A stretch of 64,000 nt of DNA from JAAUUJ01 sp964392245 (GCA_964392245.1 CAYMOX010000014.1:1-64000); one strand, 5' to 3'; counted from the stretch's first letter, positions 18,535 to 28,157 are shown. Notes: generated by a model not told the origin, from the letters alone. Made by a program: numbers and translations.

Positions 18535-20172
18535 ATGCGTTCTCGCCTCATCTCTGCTCTGTTCTTGACTTTGCTGGCGGGATGTTCTTCCGCCGCCCCC
18601 ACCGCCACCAATCCCTTTCCCGACATTGAAGATCAGGTGGCTGCAGCCATTCCTGAGCCTGAAAAGGATGCTTTAGGTAGTGAACTGATCGTGGGCGGCA
18701 CACAAGCTAGCTCCGGCAGTTGGCCCTGGGCCGCAGCACTGGTGAGTGCCAGCAGTTCCAATCCTGCCAGTGGAAATTTTTGTGGAGGGGTTCTGATCCG
18801 ACCCGACTGGGTGCTGACCGCTGCCCACTGCTTGTTTGACGCTCGGAACCGTCCTGTTTCCGCCAGCAGTCTAGATGTTGTGCTGGGGTCCACCACCTTA
18901 AGTAGCAGCAGTGGAGAGCGCAAAGATGTGGCTCAGGTCGTGATCCATCCGTCTTACCGAGCCTTCCGGGGGCCCGCCAATGGCTATGACATTGCTCTCT
19001 TACGTCTGTCTTCCCCCTCTAGCCAGCCCACCCTCCCCCTGGTGAATCCGAACAACACCTCTTTGTTTGCTCCTGGCGTGAATGCAACCGTGGTGGGTTG
19101 GGGGGCAACCTCTGAAGGCGGATCTGACTCTAATACCCTGCGACAGGTCACCCTTCCCATCGTTTCCAACTCCACCTGCAATGCACCTTCTGTTTACAAT
19201 GGCGTGATCAAGTCTGATATGCTCTGCGCTGGGTTCCCGGAAGGAGGGAAGGATTCCTGCCAGGGAGACAGTGGCGGACCCTTGATGGTTCAGGATGGAT
19301 CCGGTTGGGTCTCTGCAGGGGTAGTGAGCTGGGGAGATGGCTGTGCTCGCCCTGGCAAATATGGGGTCTACACCCGCGTGGCAACCTATGTGAGCTGGAT
19401 CAATAGTCAGATGGGTCCGGCCACCCCGACCCCCACTCCCACCCCCAGCCCAACCTCGGCTCCCAGTAACGCCAGCATTGCTGTTCCTCAAACCTTGAAC
19501 GGCAGCCTAAGCACATCGGATCCCAGCAATCCCACGCGCAGTAACACCTATCGGGATGATTACCGCCTCACGGGTGTAACTGCAGGGCAACAGATTGAGA
19601 TCAATCTCAGTAGTTCCGGCTTCGATACCTACCTGCAGTTGATCAATGCCAGTACCGGCAGTGTGATCGCCCAAAACGACGATGCTAGCAGCTCCACCAC
19701 CAACTCTCGCCTTAGCTTCACCGCCAGCTCTGGAGTCAGCTACATTGTCCGAGTCACCAGCTATGACAATAACGACACCGGATCCTACAGCCTCAGCACC
19801 CGCTCCACCTCCAGTCCCACCCCCACCCCCAGTGGACCCTCAATTGCGGTGCCCGGTTCCACCTCTGGAAGTCTGTCCAGCAGCGATCTGAGCAATCCCA
19901 CCCGCAGTGGTGCCTATCGAGATGATTATCGCCTCACAGGCATTTCCTCTGGACAACGGGTGCAAATTGATCTGAGTAGCTCTGGGTTTGATACCTACCT
20001 GCAACTGATCAATGCCAGCACCGGCAGTGTAATTGCCCAGAATGATGATGTCAGTAGCTTCACCACCAACTCCCGCATCACCTTTACCACCAGTTCGGGG
20101 GTTTCCTACATCGTTCGGGTAACCAGCTACAACGCCTCAGCAACAGGATCCTACAGCTTATCCACTCGCTAA
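18535..20172 (+). CDS. Secreted trypsin-like serine protease with two PPC domains
   Basis: A 545-residue lipoprotein-like precursor: the signal ends LTLLAGC, a lipobox with Cys17. A pro-segment follows, then the IVGG activation site (52-55) of the chymotrypsin fold. The catalytic triad is H98 (TAAHC), D152 (YDIALL) and S246 (CQGDSGGP); D240 at the S1 pocket predicts cleavage after Lys or Arg. After a Thr/Pro-rich linker (about residues 295-312) come two tandem 110-residue pre-peptidase C-terminal (PPC) domains, which usually aid secretion or substrate binding. It is followed by a strong terminator. An inactive paralogue lies at 54706. Confidence 0.92.
   Translation: MRSRLISALFLTLLAGCSSAAPTATNPFPDIEDQVAAAIPEPEKDALGSELIVGGTQASSGSWPWAAALVSASSSNPASGNFCGGVLIRPDWVLTAAHCLFDARNRPVSASSLDVVLGSTTLSSSSGERKDVAQVVIHPSYRAFRGPANGYDIALLRLSSPSSQPTLPLVNPNNTSLFAPGVNATVVGWGATSEGGSDSNTLRQVTLPIVSNSTCNAPSVYNGVIKSDMLCAGFPEGGKDSCQGDSGGPLMVQDGSGWVSAGVVSWGDGCARPGKYGVYTRVATYVSWINSQMGPATPTPTPTPSPTSAPSNASIAVPQTLNGSLSTSDPSNPTRSNTYRDDYRLTGVTAGQQIEINLSSSGFDTYLQLINASTGSVIAQNDDASSSTTNSRLSFTASSGVSYIVRVTSYDNNDTGSYSLSTRSTSSPTPTPSGPSIAVPGSTSGSLSSSDLSNPTRSGAYRDDYRLTGISSGQRVQIDLSSSGFDTYLQLINASTGSVIAQNDDVSSFTTNSRITFTTSSGVSYIVRVTSYNASATGSYSLSTR
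19474..20169 (+). repeat. Two tandem copies of a PPC-domain coding repeat
   Basis: Copy 1 (19474-19803) and copy 2 (19840-20169) are each 110 codons and nearly identical in protein, sharing IAVP, NPTRS, YRDDYRLTG, SSGFDTYLQLINASTGS and SYIVRVTSY. They are separated by a 12-codon Ser/Pro/Thr linker. Codon differences between the copies show the duplication is not very recent. Confidence 0.85.
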
Positions 20173-20199
20173 AAAACTTTTCTGGGTTGCACCATCTGG

Positions 20200-20228
20200 G
20201 CTACTGATCTGTTCAGTAGCTTTTTTTT
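20200..20228 (+). terminator. Strong Rho-independent terminator of the protease gene
   Basis: GCTACTGA (20200-20207) and TCAGTAGC (20213-20220) form a perfect 8-bp stem with a 5-base loop, followed directly by eight T residues. This is a textbook intrinsic terminator. Confidence 0.9.
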
Positions 20229-20339
20229 GTGCAAAGAGTAGAGATCTGCCTCTCTCCTCCAGGAACTTCCATGAGATCGTGAATACTCCATCACGGTAAC
20301 GCCAAATTCTATCTCTTCCCCCACCTATCTTGAACCGCG

Positions 20340-21308
20340 ATGAAAACCACAGATCAGCAGACTCCCCGCTCACGTCCCGTTCAGGATCGGTTCTCTTCAC
20401 TCCGACCTGTGGATGCCATCTTTAAATTCCTGACGATGGTGGCTGCCCTGACGGTGGGGCTTCTCCTCCTGAGCATGACCCTTACCCTGGTGGTCCAGGC
20501 GTGGCCAGCCATCACGGATCTAGGCTGGAATTTTTTAGTCGGAACGGAATGGAATTCGGTGCAGGGACGGGAAACGTTTGGGGCTCTGCCCATGATCCTG
20601 GGAACCCTGGCCAGTTCAGGACTGGCTCTACTCCTGGCTTTGCCCCTGGGCTTGGGGAGTGCCATTGTTTTGGCAGAGGATTTTTTGCCCGGTCCTGGCC
20701 GACAGATCGGTGTCTTGATGGTGGAACTCTTAGCAGCGATCCCCAGTGTGGTCTATGGTCTCTGGGGCATCTTTATTCTGATCCCCGCCCTGTTGCAGGT
20801 TGAGTCCTGGTTGCATCGTCACCTGGGCTGGATCCCCCTGTTCAGTACTCCTCCGATAGGGCCTGGGTTGCTGCCCGCGTCTGTGGTGCTGGCAATCATG
20901 ATCCTGCCCATTATTGCAGCCATCTCTCGCGATGCCCTCACGGCTCTGCCTCAGGAGTTAAGACAAGCCTCCCTGGGGTTGGGAGCCAGCCGCTGGGGCA
21001 CTCTTTTTCGCGTTCTGATCCCTGCTGCTTTTCCAGGCATCTTTGGGGGAGTCATGCTAGCCCTGGGTCGTGCTCTCGGGGAAACGATGGCGGTCACCAT
21101 GCTGATCGGGAATGCCAACCAGATCCCCCGTTCCTTCTGGGCCCCTGCCAATACGATTGCGTCTCTGCTGGCTACCCAATTTACTGAAGCCCGAGGTCTC
21201 CAGATCGCAGCCTTGATGTATGCAGCTCTGGTGCTGCTGCTCATGACCCTGGGGATCAATGTCCTGGCAGATCTGATCGTAAGGCGAGTGAGGGCCCCGT
21301 ACACTTAA
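20340..21308 (+). CDS. pstC: Phosphate ABC transporter permease PstC
   Basis: The inner-membrane permease of the high-affinity phosphate importer, 322 residues with about six transmembrane helices. The EAA loop that contacts the ATPase reads ELRQASLGLGASRWGTLF, and GRALGETMAVTMLIGN is the typical Pst signature. The large loop between helices 1 and 2 (EWNSVQGRETFGALP) is as in PstC. It is followed by pstA with a 23-bp gap. pstS and pstB are not in the window. Confidence 0.93.
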   Translation: MKTTDQQTPRSRPVQDRFSSLRPVDAIFKFLTMVAALTVGLLLLSMTLTLVVQAWPAITDLGWNFLVGTEWNSVQGRETFGALPMILGTLASSGLALLLALPLGLGSAIVLAEDFLPGPGRQIGVLMVELLAAIPSVVYGLWGIFILIPALLQVESWLHRHLGWIPLFSTPPIGPGLLPASVVLAIMILPIIAAISRDALTALPQELRQASLGLGASRWGTLFRVLIPAAFPGIFGGVMLALGRALGETMAVTMLIGNANQIPRSFWAPANTIASLLATQFTEARGLQIAALMYAALVLLLMTLGINVLADLIVRRVRAPYT

Positions 21309-21331
21309 ATGATGCATCTCCGGCCAGGTTC

Positions 21332-22183
21332 ATGCTGAAGAAACAGCCTCGCAGTTTTCGTGCTCTGACCCATGGGGGCTTTACCATTCTGGCATTGCTC
21401 TGCCTGATCCTGACTCTGATCCCTCTGGTGCTGGTCCTGATCTACGTGCTGATCAAGGGACTGGCACGACTGAATCTCGATCTCTTGACCCAATTGCCGC
21501 CGCCGCCTGGGTATCATGAGGGGGGTCTGGCCAACGCCTTGCTGGGAACGCTGATCGTGGTGGGGCTGGCATCTGCGATGGCTTTACCTGTGGGAATTCT
21601 TGCGGCGGTTTATCTGTCGGAGATCAGTCGCAGCCAGAGCCTGAACCGCTGGATCCGGTTTGCCACCAACATCCTGAGTGGAGTGCCTTCGATCATCATT
21701 GGGGTCTTTGTCTACGGGCTGCTGGTACGGACTCAATTCACGGGTTATTCAGCGGTTGCGGGGGCGGTTGCCCTGGCGATCCTGATGCTACCCACCCTGA
21801 TCCGAACCACAGATGAAGCTCTGCAGCTGGTGCCGCAGGATTTGCGCTGGGCTTCCTTGGGGTCGGGAGCCTCTGACTCCCAAACGATCGTTAGAGTGGT
21901 CTTGCCTGCCGCTGCTCCCGCCATTGCCACTGGCTCCACCCTGGCCATCGCTCGGGCTGCAGGAGAAACAGCTCCCCTGATCTTCACCGCCCTCTTTTCT
22001 CTATACTGGCCAGAGCGGCTGTTTGAACCCATCGCCACTTTATCGGTCCTGATCTATAACTTTGCCACCATGCCCTTTCAACCCCAGCAGGAACTGGCCT
22101 GGGCTGGAGCCCTGATCCTGGTGATCCTGGTGCTGCTGAGCAGTCTCCTGGCTCGCTGGGTCACACGCAATCGGATGGCTTGA
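21332..22183 (+). CDS. pstA: Phosphate ABC transporter permease PstA
   Basis: The second permease subunit, 283 residues, six predicted helices. The EAA loop is QDLRWASLGSGASDSQT and ARAAGETAPLIFTALF is the PstA signature. It forms an operon with pstC. Downstream the genes face the other way, so the usual pstB is absent from this operon and must be elsewhere. Confidence 0.93.
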   Translation: MLKKQPRSFRALTHGGFTILALLCLILTLIPLVLVLIYVLIKGLARLNLDLLTQLPPPPGYHEGGLANALLGTLIVVGLASAMALPVGILAAVYLSEISRSQSLNRWIRFATNILSGVPSIIIGVFVYGLLVRTQFTGYSAVAGAVALAILMLPTLIRTTDEALQLVPQDLRWASLGSGASDSQTIVRVVLPAAAPAIATGSTLAIARAAGETAPLIFTALFSLYWPERLFEPIATLSVLIYNFATMPFQPQQELAWAGALILVILVLLSSLLARWVTRNRMA

Positions 22184-22232
22184 CTCGACCCTATGTCACG
22201 GGTCGCTGGGGGTAAATCCAATCCGTCTGGGA

Positions 22233-22679
22233 TCAGGCCGCAGCCAGGAAGAAGCCAATGATGGCAATTGCCAGAAACACGCCAATCAAAGCAAAGGCCA
22301 CAATAAACAACCAGAACTGGATGGTGTAGATCACCTTCAAATTTCCCAGAGCCCGCATCAGGTAGTCAATGTCATTTCCCTGAGTTTCCACCACCTTGTT
22401 GAAGGCTGCCGCCGCCTGCTGAGTTAGGAAACCGATGATCACCAGGAATCCACCCTGCAAAATACTGCTGAGCGCGTCTCCCACAAGAACCCCCAGTTCC
22501 CTCTGATCTTCGGCACTGGCACCCGAAAGAACCGCCACAAATAAGCCCCCCACAATAGCTACCACCCCAGAGATGAGGCCCACATAAGCAACAAAATTCA
22601 TGCGGTTGGCTAACTGCTGAATCAATTTATTTTGAGACTGATCAAACTCATAGATTTGGGCAGGCAAAGACTCCGTCAT
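22233..22679 (-). CDS. Small integral membrane protein, family not recognised
   Basis: A 148-residue protein with three hydrophobic stretches (about residues 30-55, 73-95 and 120-146). The soluble part between helices 2 and 3 is acidic with NKVVETQGNDIDYLMRALGNL. The ATG at 22679 is chosen because GGAGG lies 7 bases before it; the frame also opens at a TTG two codons earlier. It is upstream of nothing obvious in function, and the lipoprotein gene behind it is on the same strand. Function unknown. Confidence 0.7.
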   Translation of the reverse strand: MTESLPAQIYEFDQSQNKLIQQLANRMNFVAYVGLISGVVAIVGGLFVAVLSGASAEDQRELGVLVGDALSSILQGGFLVIIGFLTQQAAAAFNKVVETQGNDIDYLMRALGNLKVIYTIQFWLFIVAFALIGVFLAIAIIGFFLAAA

Positions 22680-22712
22680 GATCAACCCTCCTATGCGTGC
22701 TTGAGAGAGAGG

Positions 22713-23162
22713 CTAAAAAGACACGGCATTAATGAACACGGTTCTCGATCCAGCTTGATTATTCTGATCAAAGGCTGTGATTGTCAATGTCCAGGTTCCT
22801 GAAGGACCCAAAGGGGGGATCTCAAATCCAATCGTGTTGTCACTAGCACAAAAAGTCGCACCTCCAAAACAGCTACCAAAGTCTGTGGCATTGAGGCTAA
22901 AGAAGGAGGTGATCTGTCCCAGAGGATCCACAGATTCAATCTGCAGGTAATCAAAGCTACGGGCTCCTGCGGGGGTGCGCACCTCCACATCCAGAAGAAC
23001 CGATTGACCAAAGGCAAGGGTTGTGGGGGGACTAAAGACAAAGACGCTGGGGACTTGATTCGGTGGACTTACAAAAGCGCCGCCCTCGTCATCCCCACAA
23101 CTCAGTAAGCCAGTAGCGATGATGCTAACTAATGAGATCGTGGTAACTCGTTGTTTCAACAT
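22713..23162 (-). CDS. Putative lipoprotein with Ig-like fold
   Basis: A 149-residue protein with a lipoprotein signal (ATGLLSCG, Cys about residue 22), then a beta-rich domain ending in GTWTLTITAFDQNNQAGS, typical of bacterial Ig-like or CARDB-type modules. Two cysteines in FGSCFGGATFCAS could form a disulfide. It lies ahead of the membrane protein on the same strand with a 33-bp gap, so the two may be co-transcribed. Function unknown. Confidence 0.65.
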   Translation of the reverse strand: MLKQRVTTISLVSIIATGLLSCGDDEGGAFVSPPNQVPSVFVFSPPTTLAFGQSVLLDVEVRTPAGARSFDYLQIESVDPLGQITSFFSLNATDFGSCFGGATFCASDNTIGFEIPPLGPSGTWTLTITAFDQNNQAGSRTVFINAVSF

Positions 23163-23361
23163 AGGGGCCTCTAGCCAAGAATCATTAAGCCCAGGCTACC
23201 ATAGACTTCTTATTGCATTTCGTAACATTCAGATTCACTCCCTTACTGCTTCAAGAAAGATGACCTGTGGATGCAAGCAAAGTCAGCGCTGGATCACTGT
23301 GTTCGCAGGAAAGCGCAGCTCCTGTCGTTCCCATCTGTTGAAGTACTGGAGTAAGCTACTT

Positions 23362-24796
23362 AGGGCTTGCTGAAAAACGTCGGAAGATCAGGATGGAGAG
23401 AAATATTTTGTCAGGGGAATGTCAGTCTCTACAAACAATGTTCATCTTCAGGAAGCCTTCATGCTTTGGTTACTCCTAAAAAGTTCTTTAGAGCTCTTTC
23501 CATATCCCTCAACCATTCGAATAGCCATAAAAAAAGGATGCGGCGCAGCCGCCGACACAGATTCATCACCAAAAAGATCACGGCAATCGCTGTCGCTTCC
23601 GTTTCTGCTAACTTCGCCTGTACTCGACTCAGACTGAATCGCCGTTTCGCCTGCCCAAACTTGCCTTCAATCTCGACTCGCAATTTCTCATCTTCTCGCG
23701 TTTGTTTCTTCAGCTCAGCTTTAAGTTTAGGGCCTTGTCTTGGTCTGCCTAATGAGGGACCGCTGAGTCGGATACCTCACTCTTTGCACCACTTTATATT
23801 TGCTCGCGTTCGATAGATTTTGTCAGCATGCACAGACTTCGGATAGTGCCCAAACCGCTCTCGAGATCCGTTCCACCTGCTCGATTAAATCTACTGATTC
23901 ATTGTGGTTATCCCAACTGAATCGCTCTAAAAACACATAACTTTCTACACTGCTTGCCGATAATTTAGCTCCAAATTCCACCGCCTGACCTACTTTACCT
24001 CGTACGATCGGTCGCACATGCGGTTGAGCTAAGCTGACTATCCGGTCCTCAATTCGTTGCACCTTTTGTTCATACATTAATTGCTGTTGTCGGTACACTT
24101 CGCTCACAATCAGCAACAAGCGAGAAAGACGCTTACCCAGCCCTGCTAACGAAGCGCCCATCTCTACCATCTTGTCAATATGGCCTAAGTTTCGACGCAG
24201 GTAACGCAGTTGTTTCCCTTTCCCTTGACGGAGCTGTTGATGGGTTGGTCGACGTTTCTTGGCAACTGCAAGATAGGACTTACGGGTAAGTTGACGGTAG
24301 GTACGCAGTTTCTTATGGCCAGGTCATTGCTGATGGAGTTGGTCAATCATAGTTTCTGTGTATTCTCGTGCGGCATTCAATAAATCTAAGTCAGTGGGAT
24401 AACAAATATCAGCGGGAGCACAGGTGGCGTCTAAAAGAAGTTCTCCTCTCAAGGGAAAGCCAGAGGGCGGGTCATCACGGTTAGCATCGGGCAATGACTC
24501 TGACTCCTCTAACTGCAGCTCATGGGTGTCAGTGTCCAGCATTGGTAGAACCACGAACTCATTGATCTTCAACACCATCTCCAGAGGCAGTCGCTTGCGA
24601 AAATGCACGAACATTGACGAGTCAAAAGGTGGAGTATCGCAGAACTCACTCAAGCCCAAAAAATATTGTAGATACGGGTTCTCGCGGATCTGTTCTAGAG
24701 TCTCACGGTCACTGGTGCCCAGCGTTTCCTTAATAATAAGGGCACCGAGAGCAAGTCGAAAACCCTTGGCAGGAGCACCAGTATCTTCAATGAGCT
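23362..24796 (-). mobile_element. Decayed IS5/IS1182-like insertion sequence
   Basis: The minus strand encodes a broken DDE transposase. From 24796 the text reads GAPAKGFRLALGALIIKE and continues to 24327, then an in-frame TGA precedes KKLRTYRQLTRKSYLAVA, QPHVRPIVRGK and EFGAKL. A frameshift near 23870 leads into RFGHYPKSVHADKIYRTRAN, another TGA, then GIRLSGPSLGRP and VEIEGKFGQAKRRF. The N-terminal 35 or so residues are missing. At 23362 the sequence AGGGCTTGCTGAAAAAC looks like the end of this IS type; no matching end was found near 24800, so one side is deleted. It cannot transpose by itself. Confidence 0.85.
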
Positions 24797-24963
24797 ACTA
24801 ATTTACACCAATTACACCCTCAAACTCCCTGGAACTCTGCCGATCTTTTCACTTCTCTACAGCGGATAAGTTCCCGATCTCCAGAAGACCCCGATCTCTG
24901 AAACCCTTGCTAAGAGTGAAAAAACCACTATAAGAGCGGCTGGGGAAATGTTCAAGATCTGAG

Positions 24964-25037
24964 TCGGGATGACAGGATTCGAACCTGCGGCCCTCTGCTC
25001 CCAAAGCAGATGCGCTACCAAGCTGCGCTACATCCCG
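24964..25037 (-). tRNA. trnP: tRNA-Pro (anticodon TGG)
   Basis: The minus strand folds as a standard 74-nt tRNA. The acceptor stem CGGGATG pairs with CATCCCG, the D-arm contains AGCGCAGCTTGGTAGCGC, the anticodon stem is TCTGC/GCAGA with loop TTTGGGA giving anticodon TGG, and the T-arm holds GGTTCGAATCC. CCA is not encoded. It lies between the decayed IS and the small coiled-coil gene. Confidence 0.97.
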
Positions 25038-25103
25038 AAGTGCAGGTTTATTTTAGCATCGTTTGTGGATGACAGCAGGATTACTCGGACTGAGGTTGAC
25101 AGA

Positions 25104-25412
25104 TCAAAACTGATCCAGGCGATGCTTGGGATCTCGTAATGTTTTCTTCAGCCAACGAGACACTTCAGCCAGTGAGGATTCCTGGCGATCCTGCTGTGAA
25201 GTAAGGCGGGCACGATTGTGGTTAACCTGCTGGACCAACGTCTGTAGTGTCTCCACATGGGCCTTGATCCGCTCACCAGTGGTAACCAGTAAAAGCGACT
25301 TCTCTGCTAGCCGAGCAGCACATCCCTGGTAAGAGGTTTCCGTTTCTTGCTGGGTTGAGATCACCAAAGCAAGGAGCCGTTCCAACCGATCCGGATGAGG
25401 ATGCTCAGACAT
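25104..25412 (-). CDS. Small helical protein, family not recognised
   Basis: A 102-residue mostly helical protein with no membrane segment; residues from about 10 to 75 look amphipathic (LERLLALVIS, IKAHVETLQTLVQQV) and the C-terminus WLKKTLRDPKHRLDQF is basic. The ATG at 25412 is preferred over 25451 because the region before it is not helical and overlaps the intergenic gap. It follows the methyltransferase gene on the same strand. Function unknown. Confidence 0.55.
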   Translation of the reverse strand: MSEHPHPDRLERLLALVISTQQETETSYQGCAARLAEKSLLLVTTGERIKAHVETLQTLVQQVNHNRARLTSQQDRQESSLAEVSRWLKKTLRDPKHRLDQF

Positions 25413-25467
25413 GGAATCCTGGGAAAGCTTTGCAGTGATTATAACGTCCATGCCCTTGACTGTCTGC

Positions 25468-26277
25468 CTAGGGTTTTGTGACCAGATAAACCATTTCTGA
25501 GGTAAAGCAGAATTGCTGGATCGACCATCCTTCCTCTCTGATCAGGGTGCGAAATTGGCGATCGTAGGAGGCTGGCATTCCTTTAGATTTGCCTGTGAGG
25601 CTGTAAGCTGGAAAAGAAATCACCATCTGGGAAGTACGTAACCCTCTTAGCAGATCCAACCCTGAATGCTTCTGCTGGTGTTCGAGACAAGGGAGGATTT
25701 TGAGCAGGAATGCTACATCCACAGCGACGTCAGGATAGGTATGACTGATGTCCTGAACCCAGGTTTGTTGAGAGATCCCCATAATTTGCAGGGCATCGGC
25801 AATGAAATCCATCATGTCCCCATAGATGTCACAGGCATAATAAGTAACTCCATGGGGCAGAGGCATCCAGGGTAAAGCCAGAGGGTTGAGGCCACAAGCC
25901 AGATCTAAAATAGAGTGGATGGGGGGCAGGTGTTGAAACAGGTTCTGGTAAAACTGCTCCAGAATCGGGATCCGCTCCCGCGTAGAAAGATGGTGATTCA
26001 TAATACGCAGGCAGGTGGTTTTCAGATCGGTTGAATGGCCAGAAGCCTGCACCAAGTCCTGGCGCCAGCGCAGATAGTCCGGTGTTCCTGGCAGGTAAGC
26101 TCCTCCAATCTGGTGCAACTTGGCTTTGGTGGCCTTAATCGCTGCCTTGAGTTGCTTGCGCTTCTCCAGTTCCTCAGTCCCGATGGCACGGATCAGATCG
26201 GGGCTGAGATGACGGTATTTGCTGCTGGAGGATACAGAAGTGAGGAGCTGCTGTAGGGGATCGTCAGCTGGGGTCAT
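25468..26277 (-). CDS. 16S rRNA (guanine-1405-N7)-methyltransferase family (Rmt/Arm-like)
   Basis: A 269-residue protein that matches the RmtB/ArmA/Sgm family from end to end. SSSKYRHLSPD (17-27) corresponds to SKKYRxLCPD, KAKLHQIGGAY (51-61) to TRLHGICGAY, HLSTRERI (96-103) to HASTKERL, the SAM motif DLACGLNPLAL (125-135) to DIACGLNPLAL, LLKILPCLE (191-199) to IFKLLPLLE, and SFPAYSLTGKSKGM (221-234) to SFPTRSLGGRGKGM. Known members methylate N7 of G1405 in helix 44 and block gentamicin and kanamycin-type drugs. The ATG overlaps the stop of the acyl-activating gene by 4 bp. Activity here is inference; a housekeeping role is also possible. Confidence 0.82.
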   Translation of the reverse strand: MTPADDPLQQLLTSVSSSSKYRHLSPDLIRAIGTEELEKRKQLKAAIKATKAKLHQIGGAYLPGTPDYLRWRQDLVQASGHSTDLKTTCLRIMNHHLSTRERIPILEQFYQNLFQHLPPIHSILDLACGLNPLALPWMPLPHGVTYYACDIYGDMMDFIADALQIMGISQQTWVQDISHTYPDVAVDVAFLLKILPCLEHQQKHSGLDLLRGLRTSQMVISFPAYSLTGKSKGMPASYDRQFRTLIREEGWSIQQFCFTSEMVYLVTKP

Positions 26278-28157
26278 CGCCGTGCAGTAGAGCTAAACAG
26301 ATCGGTAATCAGATGCTGATAACGTTCAGTCACCTGGCGCCGTTTCACCTTCAAGGTTTGAGTGAGCAAGCCGTTTTCAATGCTGAAGGGTTCAGAGATA
26401 AAGCGAAAGTCTTGCACCTGATCATCGGCACGGTAGCCGGGTCGGTTGCGGATGCGCTGACGTAACTCAGACAGGATCAGGGAGCGGACGGCTGGGGTTT
26501 GCAACGGGTCCGTGTCAGGCAGCCCCTGAGTGCTGGCCCATTCCTGAATGGCCTCCAGATTGGGATAGATCAGGGCTCCCAGGTGTTTTTCATCCTGGCC
26601 AACCACCACCATCTGGCTGATGTAAGGGCTCTGGCTGCAGACATCCTCCAGGGGTTGGGGTTCAATATTTTCTCCGTTAGAAAGGACGATCGTATCTTTG
26701 GCGCGGCCACTGATGACCAGATGACCATCGGGTGTGAGCCAGCCCAGATCCCCAGTGCTAAACCAGCCTTCCTGCGAAAGAACCTTGGCAGTGGCATCAG
26801 GATCGCTGTAGTAACCCTGCATAATTTGTGGCCCTCGCGCCTGGATCAATCCCTGTTGTCCTTGAGGCAGGGGGTGGTGGCTGTCTGGATCGACAATGCG
26901 GAGTTCGGTTTTGGGAAATGCTGGGCCCACGGTGCCCCGAACATTCTTCTCGGGTCGGCGACAGGCTACAACGGGTGAGGTTTCGGTGAGTCCGTACCCA
27001 TTTAAAATCGAAATCCCTACAATTTCATAAAAGAGATCCAGGTAAGCAGGTAAGGAGCCACCGCCACTGATGGTATGCCTGAGATTCGGACCCACAGCCT
27101 GCCGCACTTTGCGATAAATCACCAGATCTGCGATTCGATGCAGCGGGAACAAGAGACGATGTTGCACCCCTGCCAGTAGACGTCTGAAGGGGGAGCAGTG
27201 GTAGTGGGCAATGGATTCGTTGCGGGCAATCCGGCGGGACAGGATGTAATGTTTGCTCACCTCCAGGCAGAGGTGGATGATCCGTTGCATCAATGGGCTC
27301 TTCTCTTTGAACTGTCGCTGCACACCCTCGTAAACGTTTTCCCAGATACGGGGAACGACAATTAAATAGTGGGGTTCCTCCCGCTGCAGATCCTGTTTGA
27401 TGTGGCGGCGATCCGTGTAGATCAGGGTGCAGGCACGGCTGAGGAGAAAATATTCACAGGCGCGTTCATAGACATGCCAGGTGGGTAAAATTGAGAGCAC
27501 TTTATTGCCAGGTTCAGGTTGAATGGCAGAGTCACAGCACTCCACCTGGTGCATGATATTTCCGTGGCTGAGCATAACGCCTTTGGGATGCCCGCTCGTC
27601 CCAGAAGTATGAATAATCGTTGCTAACTGGGAGCGATCCAGCGCTGGGGGAATAAATGTTTGTTCCTGGCCGCGACGTAAGATATCGGAGAAAGAGAAAC
27701 CATCGGGAATGGAGGCATCGCTCAGGCTGATCAGGTGCTGAATCCCCAATTCTTGCTTGCTCAGACCCAATCTTTGCAGTGTTTTGTGGTCCTCCACGAT
27801 CAGGGCGGTACAGCCTGTATTGCGCAGAATGAACTGCAGCTCCTGAGGATCCGCCTGGGAACTGCGCGGCACATTCACCAGACCCGCAAACAGCGTGCCC
27901 AGATCTGCCACCAACCAGCGGGGGCTATTGTCGGCAAACAGAGCCACCCGTTCTCCCACCTGCAGTCCCAATGACTGTAACCCGCCTGCAAACCCCTGGA
28001 TCTGTTGAAAGAGTTCCCCATAGGTCAGCTCAACTTCAGGTGCACTGTGGGGATCGCGGAGGGCCGTCAGGCGGGGGTGTTGCTCTGCCAGTAACTGAAA
28101 AATTGTCAACAGTGTCGTGGTTGCTTCGGTACTGCGAGCCGATGTTAGTGGGGTCAT
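26274..28157 (-). CDS. aas: Acyl-activating enzyme (long-chain acyl-CoA or acyl-ACP synthetase)
   Basis: A 627-residue ANL-superfamily adenylating enzyme. The phosphate loop is HTSGTSGHPKGVMLSH (about 188-203), with NGYGLTETSP (A5) and GWFSTGDLGWLTPDGHL (A7/A8), and a C-terminal hinge with GRAKDTIVLSNGENI. Cyanobacteria usually have one such enzyme, which recycles free fatty acids to acyl-ACP, and the length and the YxxG/ERV N-terminal motifs fit that. It is the first gene of a two-gene unit with the rRNA methyltransferase homologue. Substrate chain length cannot be read. Confidence 0.85.
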   Translation of the reverse strand: MTPLTSARSTEATTTLLTIFQLLAEQHPRLTALRDPHSAPEVELTYGELFQQIQGFAGGLQSLGLQVGERVALFADNSPRWLVADLGTLFAGLVNVPRSSQADPQELQFILRNTGCTALIVEDHKTLQRLGLSKQELGIQHLISLSDASIPDGFSFSDILRRGQEQTFIPPALDRSQLATIIHTSGTSGHPKGVMLSHGNIMHQVECCDSAIQPEPGNKVLSILPTWHVYERACEYFLLSRACTLIYTDRRHIKQDLQREEPHYLIVVPRIWENVYEGVQRQFKEKSPLMQRIIHLCLEVSKHYILSRRIARNESIAHYHCSPFRRLLAGVQHRLLFPLHRIADLVIYRKVRQAVGPNLRHTISGGGSLPAYLDLFYEIVGISILNGYGLTETSPVVACRRPEKNVRGTVGPAFPKTELRIVDPDSHHPLPQGQQGLIQARGPQIMQGYYSDPDATAKVLSQEGWFSTGDLGWLTPDGHLVISGRAKDTIVLSNGENIEPQPLEDVCSQSPYISQMVVVGQDEKHLGALIYPNLEAIQEWASTQGLPDTDPLQTPAVRSLILSELRQRIRNRPGYRADDQVQDFRFISEPFSIENGLLTQTLKVKRRQVTERYQHLITDLFSSTARR

